From: Amycolatopsis sp. cg9
Lineage (GTDB): Bacteria > Actinomycetota > Actinomycetes > Mycobacteriales > Pseudonocardiaceae
NCBI RefSeq assembly: GCF_041346945.1
Contig: NZ_CP166850.1
Span: 1,612,001-1,676,000, forward strand
DNA: 64,000 nt
Direction of reading: 5' to 3'
The stretch's first letter is position 1. Every line of letters starts with the position of its first letter. The notes beneath the pieces are model-generated. The model saw only the letters and a program-made list of their open reading frames with translations, was not told where the DNA came from and did not search any database. Shown here piece after piece: positions 16,995 to 26,290 of the stretch. The translations under genes were made by a program, and so were the position numbers.

Positions 16995-19810
16995 CTCAGG
17001 AGGGTCCGCGGTGAGGGGTCGTCGAGGAGCGCGGTGATCAGGTGCCGGTCGGGCCAGCGCCCGGCCGCCCAGGCGAACGCGCGGGCCAGGCCCTCGGACG
17101 TGTCCGCCGCGTGCAGCCGGCCGTCGGACCACCACTGGACGTCGTGCTCGGCGCCCTGGATCGCCACGGTCAGCGGGTCGTGCACCAGGACGCCCCCGTC
17201 GGGCAGCCGGACGCCGAGCTGGTCGGCGACGAGCTTCAGCGCGGGCAGCTCGGCCCAGGGCGCGTACTCGCCCTCGCTGGTCACCTCGGCGGGCGCGCCG
17301 CTCGCGAGCGGCAGGTCGAGCAGGTCGGCGAGCCGCTCCGGGTCCTCGGGGCCGACCACGTACCGGTCGGGCTCGAGCGCGCCGGCCACCCACGGCACGT
17401 CCAGCACGAGCGCGTCGTCCACAACGGACCCGTCCGCGGCCCGGATCCCCCGCGGCGCGCGCGGCCCGAGGCCCGACTCGACGACGGCGTCGTAAGCGCG
17501 GGTGGTCAGCCCCGGCGAGACCGCGCGCTCGGGGTCGGCGAGCCGGTCGAGGAGGTCGTCCGCCTCCTCCACTGTGGACAGTTCGAGGTCCGCCCGCACC
17601 CCGGCGGCCGCGAGGAGCTGCTCGCCGAGACCGAGGTCGGGAACCTCGTCGTAGAGCCCGGCCAGATCGGCGTCCGGCAGGCGCCATTCGTTCGGCGCGA
17701 ACCCGCCGAGCACGGCGTACTGCGCGATCCACCAGGCGGCGTGCCCCCGCGGCGCGCGCAGGGCGTGCCAGGTCTCGGGCCGCGCGGCGAGCAGGCGCAG
17801 CGCGGCCGGCCAGGAGTCGTCGGCGACGAGGTCGAGGTCCCGGATCGCGACGAGCGTCGACGGCGGCTCCGGCAGCGAGTCCCACCAGGTTTCTTCGTCG
17901 GGCAGGTCGTGGTCGGGTTCGTGCGGCTCGTCGTCGACGACCAGCGCGAACGAGTCGAGCACCCCGGCGGCTTTCAGCGTGCCGGCCGGCCAGTCTTCGG
18001 CGAAGTCCTCGTCGAGCACGTCGAGCGCGCCGTCCTCTTCGAAGACCTCTTCGTCGAAGACGTCGATCAGCGGCGACGACGGGAGCACGAGTTCGTCGGC
18101 CCGCCGCCAGGTGTCGGTGGCGGGCAGCGCGAGCGCGCCGACCCAGCGCGGAGCATCGTCCCCGCAGTCGGCGACCAGCCGCAGCACGGCACCGGCGAGC
18201 GTCGTACCGTCCAATCCGGACCGCACGTCTTCGACGCTGCGCTCGACGGCGTCCCGCAGCTGATCGGCGTTGAGCAGCTCGCGCGCGTCGGCGTGCTTGG
18301 CCCCCAACCGTTCCAGCAACGGGTGCGACGCGGCCGGGTGCACCAGCCGCAGCCCCGGGATGTCCACATCGGACAACAGGTCGAGCAGCTCCGCGGAACC
18401 TTCGACCAGCAGGCACCCCCGAGCCCCGGGCAGCGTTCGCCCGTCCGACAGCGGAACCGGCAGACCGTCCAGTTTGGCCGCGGTGACCGCGTGCGAGTCG
18501 ACGGCGATCGCGAGCGCGGCGTAGACCTCGCGCCACCACCCGGGATCCCGACTGACGCCGGTAAGCGTTTCCAGCACCTCTTCGATGCCGATCACTTGCC
18601 CCGAAACGGCTTTCAGCGCTTGCGCCGGCACGGACCCCTTGACCAGTCCCGGCACGAAGTCGGCGAGCAGCTCCGGCAGTCCGGGCACATCGACGTCGAG
18701 AACCCTTGCCTGTCGCCCGGAAACCTCTTTTCCGTCCTGAGTGGACACCCAAGTCTCGTTGCCCAGCGCGGCAAGCACTTCATCACGCAACTTGGCGTCC
18801 ACAGTGGACTTCGGAAACCCGGGCACCGGAACGAGCACGAACCGGTGTTCCGCCGGCAGCAACCGGACAAGCCCGACGTACTCACCGGCGGCCTTTTCCA
18901 GCGCCGCGGTCAGCTCGGCCCCGGGCAACACCCGGCGGCGCGACGGTTCGACCGGAACGGACGCGAGCAGCCGAGCGGGCAACGAAAGCGCGTCATCGGT
19001 GGGCGTGGGCGCGCGCAGAACGTCTTCGCCGAGCGGCTCGGGTACGCCGTCCGGCCCGACCGGGACCGCCCAGACGACGTCACCGCGGTGCGTCAGCCAC
19101 CGGGTTTCACTTACCGGGCCCCGAATTTCGACGACGTCCTGCGTCGAGGACCGCGTCCAAACGCGCCCCCCGACCTCGAACTCGGCCAGCCACGGCAGAG
19201 CGAGCAGCAGGTCGGCGACATCGCGCGCGAGCTCTTCGAGAAGAGCACCGCCGTCGACGTCGTCCCGCAGCGGCAGCCGGACCTCGGTGTCGAAGCCCTC
19301 CGGAACATCCCCGTCCACCGGCCACGGCAACCGCAGCACGGGAACCTCGCCGTCGATCCCGGCGGCCTTCCGAGTCCACTCGGCGGAGAAGGCGACCCCA
19401 CCGGTCCGGGAGACGACCCGGGGTTCATCGGAAACGGTCCGCACGGCGGCGAACCCGACCCCGAACCGCCCGACGGTCTCGCCGGTCTTCCCGGAAGCCC
19501 GAAGCGAGGCCAGCGAAGCAACCCCGCGCGCGTCTAGCGGCGCACCGGTGTTGGCGAACCGGAGTTCCCGGTCCACAAAGGACACCCGAACCCGCCCCGG
19601 CACACCGGCGGCCATGGCGGCATCGGCGGCGTTCTGGGCCAGCTCGACGAAGAGCCGATCCCGATAAGCCCCGACCCGCAGATCCCGTTCGACGTTGGTG
19701 TCTTCGATGAGCCGCGTCGGCGAGTCCCGCCAAGCACGCAGGGTCGCCTCACGAAGCCGCCCGGAACCGAACGGATCGGCCCCGCCCGGCTCAGCGCTCA
19801 CCGGCACCAT
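16991..19810 (-). CDS. large protein with HSP90/sacsin-like N-terminal ATPase domain
   Basis: A 939-residue cytoplasmic protein. The N-terminal 200 residues have the Bergerat (GHKL) fold: N-box LFVELAQNAADAAMAAG, G1 box LRFANTGAPLD, G2 box VGRFGVGFAAV, as in sacsin-type and HSP90-like ATPases. The remaining 700 residues are acidic and hydrophobic with no motif I recognise. Starts at ATG 19810 or GTG 19801 both overlap the upstream DUF3027 gene; GGAGGG lies before them. The overlap suggests joint expression with DUF3027. A chaperone role is possible by family but not shown. Confidence 0.75.
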   Translation of the reverse strand: MVPVSAEPGGADPFGSGRLREATLRAWRDSPTRLIEDTNVERDLRVGAYRDRLFVELAQNAADAAMAAGVPGRVRVSFVDRELRFANTGAPLDARGVASLASLRASGKTGETVGRFGVGFAAVRTVSDEPRVVSRTGGVAFSAEWTRKAAGIDGEVPVLRLPWPVDGDVPEGFDTEVRLPLRDDVDGGALLEELARDVADLLLALPWLAEFEVGGRVWTRSSTQDVVEIRGPVSETRWLTHRGDVVWAVPVGPDGVPEPLGEDVLRAPTPTDDALSLPARLLASVPVEPSRRRVLPGAELTAALEKAAGEYVGLVRLLPAEHRFVLVPVPGFPKSTVDAKLRDEVLAALGNETWVSTQDGKEVSGRQARVLDVDVPGLPELLADFVPGLVKGSVPAQALKAVSGQVIGIEEVLETLTGVSRDPGWWREVYAALAIAVDSHAVTAAKLDGLPVPLSDGRTLPGARGCLLVEGSAELLDLLSDVDIPGLRLVHPAASHPLLERLGAKHADARELLNADQLRDAVERSVEDVRSGLDGTTLAGAVLRLVADCGDDAPRWVGALALPATDTWRRADELVLPSSPLIDVFDEEVFEEDGALDVLDEDFAEDWPAGTLKAAGVLDSFALVVDDEPHEPDHDLPDEETWWDSLPEPPSTLVAIRDLDLVADDSWPAALRLLAARPETWHALRAPRGHAAWWIAQYAVLGGFAPNEWRLPDADLAGLYDEVPDLGLGEQLLAAAGVRADLELSTVEEADDLLDRLADPERAVSPGLTTRAYDAVVESGLGPRAPRGIRAADGSVVDDALVLDVPWVAGALEPDRYVVGPEDPERLADLLDLPLASGAPAEVTSEGEYAPWAELPALKLVADQLGVRLPDGGVLVHDPLTVAIQGAEHDVQWWSDGRLHAADTSEGLARAFAWAAGRWPDRHLITALLDDPSPRTLLS

Positions 19811-21434
19811 CGATCGGAGCACCCTCCGACGCCTCGGTGACGACATCGTCGACGGGAGCGGCTTCGGGAAGCTCAACCTCATCAGCCGAGGCGGGCTCGC
19901 TCTCGGCATCGGCCTCACCAGGCTCGGCAACCGCATCGGTCACCTCAGCTTGAGTCGGCTCAGCTTCCGCGGGCTCAGGAACATCAGCTTCAACGGGCAC
20001 AGCAGCATGCGGCTCCGCGCCACCATCGGCCACCTGGGACGACTCCGCCGCCACCGGCTCGGCAACCGCCGGCTCAGCCACGACCGGCTCCGCATCGGTC
20101 ACCTCTGCGTGAGCCGACTCAGCAACCTCGGACTCGCCAACGGCCTCCGGCTCGGCACCGCCACCGGTCACCTCAGCCTGAGCCGACTCCGCAGTCTCAG
20201 CGCCCGCCGACTCAGCCGGCTCGGTCAACTCGACCTGAGTCGGCTCGGCAAGCACATCGGCCACCTCGGCCTGCGCCGACGCCGCCTCCACCGGCTCGCC
20301 AACCGCCGGTCCAGCCACCGCCGATTCGGCAGCAGCACCGCTGGCCTCGGCCTGAGTCGGCTCAGCCACCCCAGGCTCCACAACCGCATCGGCCACCTCC
20401 GCCTGAGCCGACTCCACCACCACCGGCTCCACAACCGCATCAGTCACCTCGGCCTGAGCCGCCTCCGCCGCCGCAGGCTCCACAACCGCGCCAGTCACCT
20501 CGACCTGAGTCGGCTCCACCGTCGCAGGCTCCGCGACCACATCAGCCACCTCACCCCGAGCCGGCTCCGCCGCAGCTTCCTCGGCGACCTCCGGCTCCAC
20601 CTCCGCCGGCGACACGTCCGACTCCGCGACCGCCGTCTCCGGCTCGGCCGCCGCCGTCTCCACCACCTCCGGCGAAGGCGCCGGTGTGAAGTCCAGCAGT
20701 GAGTCGTCGTACACCAGCTCTGCCACCGGGACCGAGGACGTCACCTCGACCTCGACCTCCGAGTGGGCCCCACAGCCGTACTCCACGTCCACCACGTGGC
20801 CGTCCGCTGGGGCGATGTCGTTGCTGCACACGCCGAACACGCCGCGCAACGAGCCCGCCAGCTGGACGAAGAAGCCGCACGTGCCGCAGACGTCCGGGGC
20901 GCTGCGGGCCATGTCCGAACGCGGGCCGAACTCGCCGCTGTGCCAGCGGGACGCCGCTTCCGTGCGGCCGAAGCGGGACAGCACGTGGACGCGGCCCAGG
21001 CCCGCGTCGCGGGCGACCTCCTCCACCGCCGGGTCGTCCGACTGCAGGTACGCCGGGGCCAGGCGGGGGTCGTTCTCGTCCGTCGGGAAGATGTCGCCGA
21101 CGCCCAGGTCGCCCGCGCGGACCCGGCGCTCCCACGGGACCCACGGCGGGGCGATCAGCGCCTCCGGGCCGGGCACCAGGACGACCTCGCTGACCGTCAC
21201 CGGCTCTTCGTCGGCCGCCAGTGCGACGGTCACTGACCAGCGCCAGCCACGGTAGCCGGGTACCTGGGCCTCGAACAGGTGACTCGCTGTGACCGCGTCC
21301 TCGCGGGTGACCCCCACGTGGGCGCCGAGCTGCTCCCCGGGCGCTTCCTCCAGCACCGCGGCTCGCGCGAACTCCACCGCGTCAGCGAGTTTGCGCTGCA
21401 CGGAACCGTCGTCGAGGGTCAGCAGCAAAGTCAT
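19791..21434 (-). CDS. DUF3027 protein with long degenerate-repeat tail
   Basis: A 547-residue protein. The N-terminal part (about 1-255) is the actinobacterial DUF3027 domain: WVPWERRVRAGDLGVGDIFPT, a zinc-like CGTCGFF cysteine pair, then GVCSN and YGCGAHSEVEVEV, so four or more cysteines could bind metal. From about residue 270 on it is built of short repeats such as AQAEVTDAVVEP and is strongly acidic. The tail is far longer than usual for the family as I recall it. Function unknown; its 3' end overlaps the HSP90-like gene. ATG 21434 gives the family N-terminus. Confidence 0.75.
   Translation of the reverse strand: MTLLLTLDDGSVQRKLADAVEFARAAVLEEAPGEQLGAHVGVTREDAVTASHLFEAQVPGYRGWRWSVTVALAADEEPVTVSEVVLVPGPEALIAPPWVPWERRVRAGDLGVGDIFPTDENDPRLAPAYLQSDDPAVEEVARDAGLGRVHVLSRFGRTEAASRWHSGEFGPRSDMARSAPDVCGTCGFFVQLAGSLRGVFGVCSNDIAPADGHVVDVEYGCGAHSEVEVEVTSSVPVAELVYDDSLLDFTPAPSPEVVETAAAEPETAVAESDVSPAEVEPEVAEEAAAEPARGEVADVVAEPATVEPTQVEVTGAVVEPAAAEAAQAEVTDAVVEPVVVESAQAEVADAVVEPGVAEPTQAEASGAAAESAVAGPAVGEPVEAASAQAEVADVLAEPTQVELTEPAESAGAETAESAQAEVTGGGAEPEAVGESEVAESAHAEVTDAEPVVAEPAVAEPVAAESSQVADGGAEPHAAVPVEADVPEPAEAEPTQAEVTDAVAEPGEADAESEPASADEVELPEAAPVDDVVTEASEGAPIDGAGER
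19860..20620. repeat. degenerate in-frame repeats encoding the DUF3027 tail
   Basis: Short units of about 12-16 codons repeat with variation (protein core AEVTDAVVEP, AEVADAVVEP, VEVTGAVVEP). On the plus strand the same DNA reads as recurrent GGCCTGAGCCG-like and TCGGTCACCTC-like blocks. Such DNA can expand or shrink between strains. Confidence 0.7.
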
Positions 21435-21485
21435 GCGGCCAATTGTGCCGCACGCATCCGCGGCGCCCGTGCCAGGCTGTTCAAC

Positions 21486-22253
21486 GTGCGCACGCCCATC
21501 GTCACGACCCTGCTGCTCGCCGCCGCCCTCGGCGGCTGCGCCGGTGCCCCCGAACAACAAGACGGCCCGGCGCGGCTCACCGTCGAAGTGGTCTCGACCT
21601 TGGCGCACGACCCCACCGCGTTCACCGAGGGCCTCGAGTTCGCCGGCGACACGCTCTACGAAAGCACCGGGCTCGCCGGCCAGTCGACGCTCACCGCCGG
21701 GCCGGCCGGCGGGCCGCCCGCCACGAAGGTCACGCTGCCGTCGCCGCTGTTCGGCGAGGGCGTCACCGTGCTCGGGCCGACGCTCTGGCAGCTCACCTGG
21801 CAGGACGGCGTCGCCATCGAGCGCGACGCGAAGACCCTCGCCGAGCTGCGGCAGGTGCCCTACGAGGGCGAAGGCTGGGGGTTGTGCCACCAGGCCGACG
21901 GACGGCTCGTCATGAGCGACGGCTCGTCGCGGCTCACCTTCCGCGACCCGAAGACCTTCGCCGTGACCGGGAGCGTCGACGTCGGCCGCGACCAGCTCAA
22001 CGAGCTCGAGTGCGTCGGCGGCGACGTCTACGCAAACGTTTGGCACACCGACACGATCCTGCGGGTCGACGCCGCGACCGGGCACGTCACCGGCACCATC
22101 GACGCAGGTCGGCTGCGTGCCGAGGTGAACCCGGCGGACGCCGAAGCCGTGCTCAACGGTATCGCCGCCGTGCCGGGGACCGGCGATTTCCTCCTCACCG
22201 GGAAGCAGTGGCCGGTCACGTTCCGGGTGAGGTTCGTCCCGGTCTCCCCCTGA
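21486..22253 (+). CDS. glutaminyl-peptide cyclotransferase (lipoprotein)
   Basis: A 255-residue exported five-bladed propeller enzyme that cyclises N-terminal glutamine to pyroglutamate. Lipobox ALGGC near residue 18 marks it as a lipoprotein. Family features: HDPTAFTEGLEF, LYESTGLAGQSTL, EGWGLCHQADGRLVMSDGSSRL, LNELECVGGDVYANVWHTDTI and LNGIA near the end. The GTG start gives the signal peptide directly. It is divergent from DUF3027 with 51 bp between. Confidence 0.88.
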   Translation: MRTPIVTTLLLAAALGGCAGAPEQQDGPARLTVEVVSTLAHDPTAFTEGLEFAGDTLYESTGLAGQSTLTAGPAGGPPATKVTLPSPLFGEGVTVLGPTLWQLTWQDGVAIERDAKTLAELRQVPYEGEGWGLCHQADGRLVMSDGSSRLTFRDPKTFAVTGSVDVGRDQLNELECVGGDVYANVWHTDTILRVDAATGHVTGTIDAGRLRAEVNPADAEAVLNGIAAVPGTGDFLLTGKQWPVTFRVRFVPVSP

Positions 22254-22303
22254 AAGCACGGATGAGCAGGCGGAACCGACCCCCGGTAAGGCAGGATTGA
22301 CAC

Positions 22304-24238
22304 GTGGCACTCTTCGGCTCCCGCTCCGACGGCTCCGGCTCGCAGCCGCGCGGCCGCAAGTCGAAGCGACGCTGGACGCCGGAGCCGGGCGCGGCGGAAG
22401 CGCGGTCCTGGCGCGAGGCCGCCCGGAACCCGCAGCCCACCCGCGTCGAGCAGCCCGGCCCGCCGCCGGCCGAGCACACCCGCGTCGAGCACCGCAGCGC
22501 GGCGCCGCCCACCCGAGCCGAACGGCCCGCGCCCCCGCCCCCGCCGCCCCCGCGCGGCGGGTACTACGGCGCGCCGGACGCGAACGAGGCGCCGACCGCG
22601 GCCGCGCCGATGGGGCACCGGCCGCCGCCGCCACGCGGGGCACGGCCTTACCCGCCGCACGACCCGCACCGCACCGAGCCCGTCCGCCGCGAACCCGGCG
22701 GCTTCTACCAGGGCGACCGGTACCCCGGCAGCGGCGAGTACGAGCACTACGACACCGGTGGCTACGCCGGTGAGCCGCGGCCGCCGGAGCCGGAGCCACT
22801 GCCGCCGCGTGAAGAACCGCGGACGCCGGGCGGCACGCCGAAGCTGCCGAAGAAGATCACCGTCACGCGCGTGGCGGCGATGCGCAGCCGCCAGCTGACC
22901 GGCCAGGCCGTCGGCGCCTTCCAGCGCGCGACGAAGGCCGACGGCGCCGAGAAGTCCGGCCTCACCTCGCTGACCTACGCCGTGATGCTGAACTACGCCA
23001 GCGACGCGGCGATGGCGATCGCGCTGGCCAACACCCTGTTCTTCGCCGCGACCAGCGGCGAGAGCAAGGGCAAGGTGGCGCTCTACCTGCTCATCACGAT
23101 CGCGCCGTTCGCGCTGGTCGCGCCGGTGATCGGGCCGGCGCTCGACAAGGTGCAGCGCGGCCGCCGGCTCGCCATGTGCGCGTCGTCGGTCGGCCAGGGC
23201 CTGATGGCCGTCGTGATGGCGCTGCACTTCGACGACTGGCTGCTCTACCCGGCCGCGCTCGGGATGATGGTGCTCTCGAAGTCGTTCACCGTGCTCAAGG
23301 CCGCGGTGACGCCCCGGGTGCTGCCGTCCGAGATCACGCTGTCCAAGACCAACGCCCGGCTGACGACGTTCGGCCTGGTCGCCGCGGGCGCGTTCGGCGC
23401 GCTGGCCAGCGGCATCAACGCCATCTCCGGGTCGGCGGGCGCGCTGTGGTTCACGGCGCTGATCTGCGTCGCCGCCGCCGTGCAGTCGATGCGGATCCCG
23501 GCCTGGGTGGAGGCGACCGAGGGCGAGGTCCCGACGTCGCTTTCGGCCCACCCGACCGAGAAGAAGCGCCGCCAGCCGATGGGGCGCCACATCGTCGTCG
23601 CGCTGTGGGGCAACGGCTCGGTGCGCATCCTCACCGGCTTCCTCATGATGTTCGCCGCGTTCGCGGTGAAGGCCCAGACCGAAGGCAGCGGGCAGACGCC
23701 GTTCATGCAGCTGCTGCTGCTCGGCGTGATCGGCGCCGCGGCGGGCGCCGGCGGCTTCCTCGGCAACGCGCTGGGCTCGCGGCTGCACTTCGGCAGCCCG
23801 GACCAGGTGATCGTCGGGTGCGTGGCGGGCTGCGTGCTGGCCGCGCTGGTCGCGACGATCCTGCCCGGCCTGGCCACGGCCGCGATCGTCGGCCTGGTCG
23901 GCGCCACGGCCAGCGCGCTGGCGAAGATCAGCCTCGACGCCGTCATCCAGGAAGACCTGCCCGAGGAGTCGCGCGCGTCGGCGTTCGGCCGTTCGGAAAC
24001 CGTGCTGCAGCTGGCCTGGTGCCTCGGCGGCGCGGTCGGCCTGCTGCTGCCGCCGACGTACTGGATCGGGTTCCTGGTCATCACGGTCGTGCTGGCGGTC
24101 GGCCTGACCCAGACGTACCTCGTGCGCCGCGGCGGCTCGCTCGTGCCGGGCCTCGGCGGCGACCGGCCGCTGCGCCCCGAGCCGACCGGCAGCTTCCCGG
24201 CCCAGGGCCTGCCCAGGGACCCGGCGCCCCGCCGGTAG
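22304..24238 (+). CDS. MFS transporter with long proline-rich N-terminus
   Basis: A 644-residue protein. About 170 N-terminal residues are basic and proline-rich (PPPPPPRGG) and probably disordered in the cytoplasm; about 12 membrane helices follow (roughly 215-615). Seen: LTYAVMLNYASDAAMAIALANTLFFA and VLPSEITLSKTNARLTTFG. The membrane part resembles a conserved actinobacterial MFS group of unknown substrate. GTG follows AGGA at 7 nt. It is followed at 11 bp by a DUF2771 lipoprotein gene, probably in one unit. Confidence 0.82.
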   Translation: MALFGSRSDGSGSQPRGRKSKRRWTPEPGAAEARSWREAARNPQPTRVEQPGPPPAEHTRVEHRSAAPPTRAERPAPPPPPPPRGGYYGAPDANEAPTAAAPMGHRPPPPRGARPYPPHDPHRTEPVRREPGGFYQGDRYPGSGEYEHYDTGGYAGEPRPPEPEPLPPREEPRTPGGTPKLPKKITVTRVAAMRSRQLTGQAVGAFQRATKADGAEKSGLTSLTYAVMLNYASDAAMAIALANTLFFAATSGESKGKVALYLLITIAPFALVAPVIGPALDKVQRGRRLAMCASSVGQGLMAVVMALHFDDWLLYPAALGMMVLSKSFTVLKAAVTPRVLPSEITLSKTNARLTTFGLVAAGAFGALASGINAISGSAGALWFTALICVAAAVQSMRIPAWVEATEGEVPTSLSAHPTEKKRRQPMGRHIVVALWGNGSVRILTGFLMMFAAFAVKAQTEGSGQTPFMQLLLLGVIGAAAGAGGFLGNALGSRLHFGSPDQVIVGCVAGCVLAALVATILPGLATAAIVGLVGATASALAKISLDAVIQEDLPEESRASAFGRSETVLQLAWCLGGAVGLLLPPTYWIGFLVITVVLAVGLTQTYLVRRGGSLVPGLGGDRPLRPEPTGSFPAQGLPRDPAPRR

Positions 24239-24249
24239 GGTCTGAGCCC

Positions 24250-24726
24250 ATGCGACGTTCCCGGGTGGTGGCCCTGCTTGCGGCCGGTGGGTTCGCGGTG
24301 GCCGGCTGCTCGGCACCCGGCCCGGCCGAGGTCACGTTCTACGCCGACGGCCACACGATCAACACCGCGCCGGTGCTGTCCTGCGACTACTCGCGGCAGC
24401 TGGCGCAGCCGTGCAGCGCCAAGGGCGACACGAAGACGCTGAAGGTCCGCCCGGGCAAGCCCGTGCAGATCTCCGTGCCCGGCGAGGTCGCGGACGCGCC
24501 GTGGCAGATCGTCTACGAGTACGTCACCCCGCAGGGCGAGTACAAGCAGAGCGACCCGATCCCGTTCACGTCGCTGGACCGCTACGCGTACACGGTCACA
24601 CCGCCGACGCCCGCCGACCGCATCTCGGCGGTCGACGTGCAGAAGTACACGGCCGTGCTGAACTCCAGCACCGGTGAGTCCGGGCTGCTGCCCAGCGACG
24701 TGTGGGGTCTCCGGCTGGAGGCTTAG
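24250..24726 (+). CDS. DUF2771 lipoprotein
   Basis: A 158-residue lipoprotein (lipobox VAGC near residue 20) of the actinobacterial DUF2771 family. After the signal come [19 protein letters not shown] and VEYVTP-like strands ([20 protein letters not shown]), with an immunoglobulin-like look and one disulfide possible (Cys in LSCDY and QPCSA). Probably co-transcribed with the MFS gene. Function unknown. Its stop overlaps the convergent cold-shock gene stop. Confidence 0.75.
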   Translation: MRRSRVVALLAAGGFAVAGCSAPGPAEVTFYADGHTINTAPVLSCDYSRQLAQPCSAKGDTKTLKVRPGKPVQISVPGEVADAPWQIVYEYVTPQGEYKQSDPIPFTSLDRYAYTVTPPTPADRISAVDVQKYTAVLNSSTGESGLLPSDVWGLRLEA

Positions 24727-25109
24727 GGATCGAGGTCCCGAGCCACCGCGCGCATGATCTCGCCGATCTGCTTGGTGTGCTTGCGGTCCGGGTAGCGGTT
24801 GCGCCGCAGGTCCGGCTGCACCTTCAGCTCGAGGAGCTTGATCATGTCCTCGATCAGGCCGTGCAGCTCCTCGGCCGGGCGGCGACGAGCCTCGGCGACG
24901 GACGGCGGCGGGTCGAGCAGCCGGACGGAAAGCGCTTGCGGACCGCGGCGGCCGTCGGCGACGCCGAACTCCAGCCGCTGACCGGCCTTGAGCCCCTCGA
25001 CGCCCTGCGGCAGCGCGGCCTTGCGGATGTAGACGTCGGCGCCACCGTCCTGCGTGACGAACCCGAACCCCTTCTCCGCGTCGTACCACTTGACCTTGCC
25101 GGTCGGCAC
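24723..25109 (-). CDS. cold-shock domain protein with C-terminal extension
   Basis: A 128-residue nucleic-acid-binding protein. The cold-shock domain (1-65) has RNP1 as KGFGFV and an RNP2-like DVYIRKAAL, where most family members have DVFVH. The extra 60 residues ([35 protein letters not shown]) are basic and conserved in the actinobacterial long form. GTG 25109 gives the family start [10 protein letters not shown]; a GTG three codons earlier has AAGGA just before it and may be used instead. It shares 4 bp with the DUF2771 gene. Confidence 0.85.
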   Translation of the reverse strand: MPTGKVKWYDAEKGFGFVTQDGGADVYIRKAALPQGVEGLKAGQRLEFGVADGRRGPQALSVRLLDPPPSVAEARRRPAEELHGLIEDMIKLLELKVQPDLRRNRYPDRKHTKQIGEIMRAVARDLDP

Positions 25110-25230
25110 TTCCCTCACCAATCCTTCTGCTGTCCCGCTCACGACGAACGCGCCCGGGGGCGTACCCAGGGCGCGCTCCTGAAAGGGTATCTCGCCACAC
25201 GCCCTGGGGAGAAGTCGATACTCTGCCGTT

Positions 25231-25326
25231 CGGTACCGATCCGACTTCAGCCACGGCCGATGGCACTCGCACCAGCGGTTTCTTATCGCTGGGGGGGTCG
25301 GCCTACTTCCGGTCGGATCGGTACCG
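25231..25326. repeat. 15-bp inverted repeat with 66-bp spacer
   Basis: CGGTACCGATCCGAC (25231-25245) is repeated perfectly inverted at 25312-25326. Each arm itself contains the palindrome CGGTACCG. The right arm ends 18 bp before the small membrane gene. It may be a looping operator pair or a structured leader. Confidence 0.6.
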
Positions 25327-25344
25327 GCGGATACCCTCTGCGTC

Positions 25345-25581
25345 ATGACGACCGCGACGAAGGAGGCCACCGTGGCCGCCCCCGGCAAACCGTTCCTGAT
25401 GCGCCTCGGCATCGGCTTGTTCGGCATCGGCATGCTGGCCGTGCTCGCCGTGTTCATCATGTTCGCCGCCGGCCTGGAGAACCTGCCGATCTGGCTTTCG
25501 GTCGCCGCCGGTGTCGTCACCCCCCTCGGGCTGCTGCTGGGCCTGATCGCGCTGGTCCGCGAGGCACGCGCCAAGAACTAG
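25345..25581 (+). CDS. small two-helix membrane protein
   Basis: A 78-residue protein with two hydrophobic helices (about 21-42 and 48-68) and a basic C-terminus (REARAKN). The layout and the [13 protein letters not shown] end are common in small conserved actinobacterial membrane proteins of unknown function. It overlaps the convergent HAD gene by 4 bp. An inverted repeat arm lies just upstream. Confidence 0.65.
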   Translation: MTTATKEATVAAPGKPFLMRLGIGLFGIGMLAVLAVFIMFAAGLENLPIWLSVAAGVVTPLGLLLGLIALVREARAKN

Positions 25582-26195
25582 GAGACGGCCGCGAAGGTCT
25601 TCTCGAACCAGTCCGGGAACTCGGTCAGCGACTCGAACACCACCTCCGCTCCTTCGCTCAGCAGGAGCGCGCGATCGCACGGCCCCGTCGTGACGCCGAC
25701 CGCGATCGCGCCGGCGGCCAGCGCGCCGCGGATGTCGCCCGCGTGATCTCCGACATACACGCGGGCGTCGTGCGCCAGGAGCGCTTCGGCCTTCCGCGTG
25801 GACCACAGCTCGCCGACGACCTCGTCGACCTCCAGCCCGAGCGCGTCGACGTGCAGCTGCGCGTTGGGCCCGTACTTGCCGGTGACGACGAGCGTGCGGC
25901 CGCCGGCCCGGTGTACCGCGCGCAGTGACTCGACCGCGCCCGGCAGCGCGACCGTGCTCGGCACGACCATGTCGGGGTACAGCGCGCGGAACCGGTCGAC
26001 GAGCCCCGGGATGCGTTCTTCCGGCGCCTCGAAGCCGCGCAGGATGTCGTCGAGCGGCGGGCCGAGGTTGGCCGCGAACGCGGCACCGTCGAGCGGCAGG
26101 CCGGATTCGGCGCCGAGCGCGTTCATCGCCGCGGCCATGCCCGGCCGCGCGTCGATCAGTGTCATGTCGAGGTCGAACCCCACCGTGATGCCCAC
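25578..26195 (-). CDS. HAD-superfamily hydrolase (phosphatase)
   Basis: A 205-residue HAD phosphatase of the PGP/Gph-like group. Motif I is VGFDLDMTLID (nucleophile Asp), motif II is TLVVTGKYG, motif III lysine lies in STRKAEAL, motif IV is VYVGDHAGDIRGA. An alpha-helical cap sits after motif I. The start is placed at GTG 26195 to give the usual N-terminus; a GTG 9 bp upstream is possible. Substrate unknown. It faces a tetR gene divergently. Confidence 0.82.
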   Translation of the reverse strand: MGITVGFDLDMTLIDARPGMAAAMNALGAESGLPLDGAAFAANLGPPLDDILRGFEAPEERIPGLVDRFRALYPDMVVPSTVALPGAVESLRAVHRAGGRTLVVTGKYGPNAQLHVDALGLEVDEVVGELWSTRKAEALLAHDARVYVGDHAGDIRGALAAGAIAVGVTTGPCDRALLLSEGAEVVFESLTEFPDWFEKTFAAVS

Positions 26196-26255
26196 GCCCG
26201 ACACGTTAGCCGGAGGGTCCGACAGTTTTACACGAAAGACGATCATGTACAGCGT

Positions 26256-26282
26256 CTTGACAGCGGAGCGATCTGTGTCAAG
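26256..26282. promoter_or_regulatory. TetR-type dyad before the tetR-R2lox operon
   Basis: CTTGACA-N13-TGTCAAG is a perfect 7-bp inverted repeat ending 9 bp before the GTG of tetR. The left arm contains a consensus -35 hexamer TTGACA. An autoregulatory operator is likely. Confidence 0.5.
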
Positions 26283-26290
26283 GTGAGGGT

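Noticed and set aside
17042..19710. Very long plus-strand frames (up to about 830 codons) opposite the HSP90-like gene
   Set aside because: Their residues are Arg/Gly/Pro/Gln-rich, as produced by reading high-GC genes in the wrong frame; the minus strand holds the Bergerat motifs.
19860..20620. CRISPR-like or minisatellite array
   Set aside because: Units are degenerate, in frame with the DUF3027 gene and lack uniform repeats and spacers.
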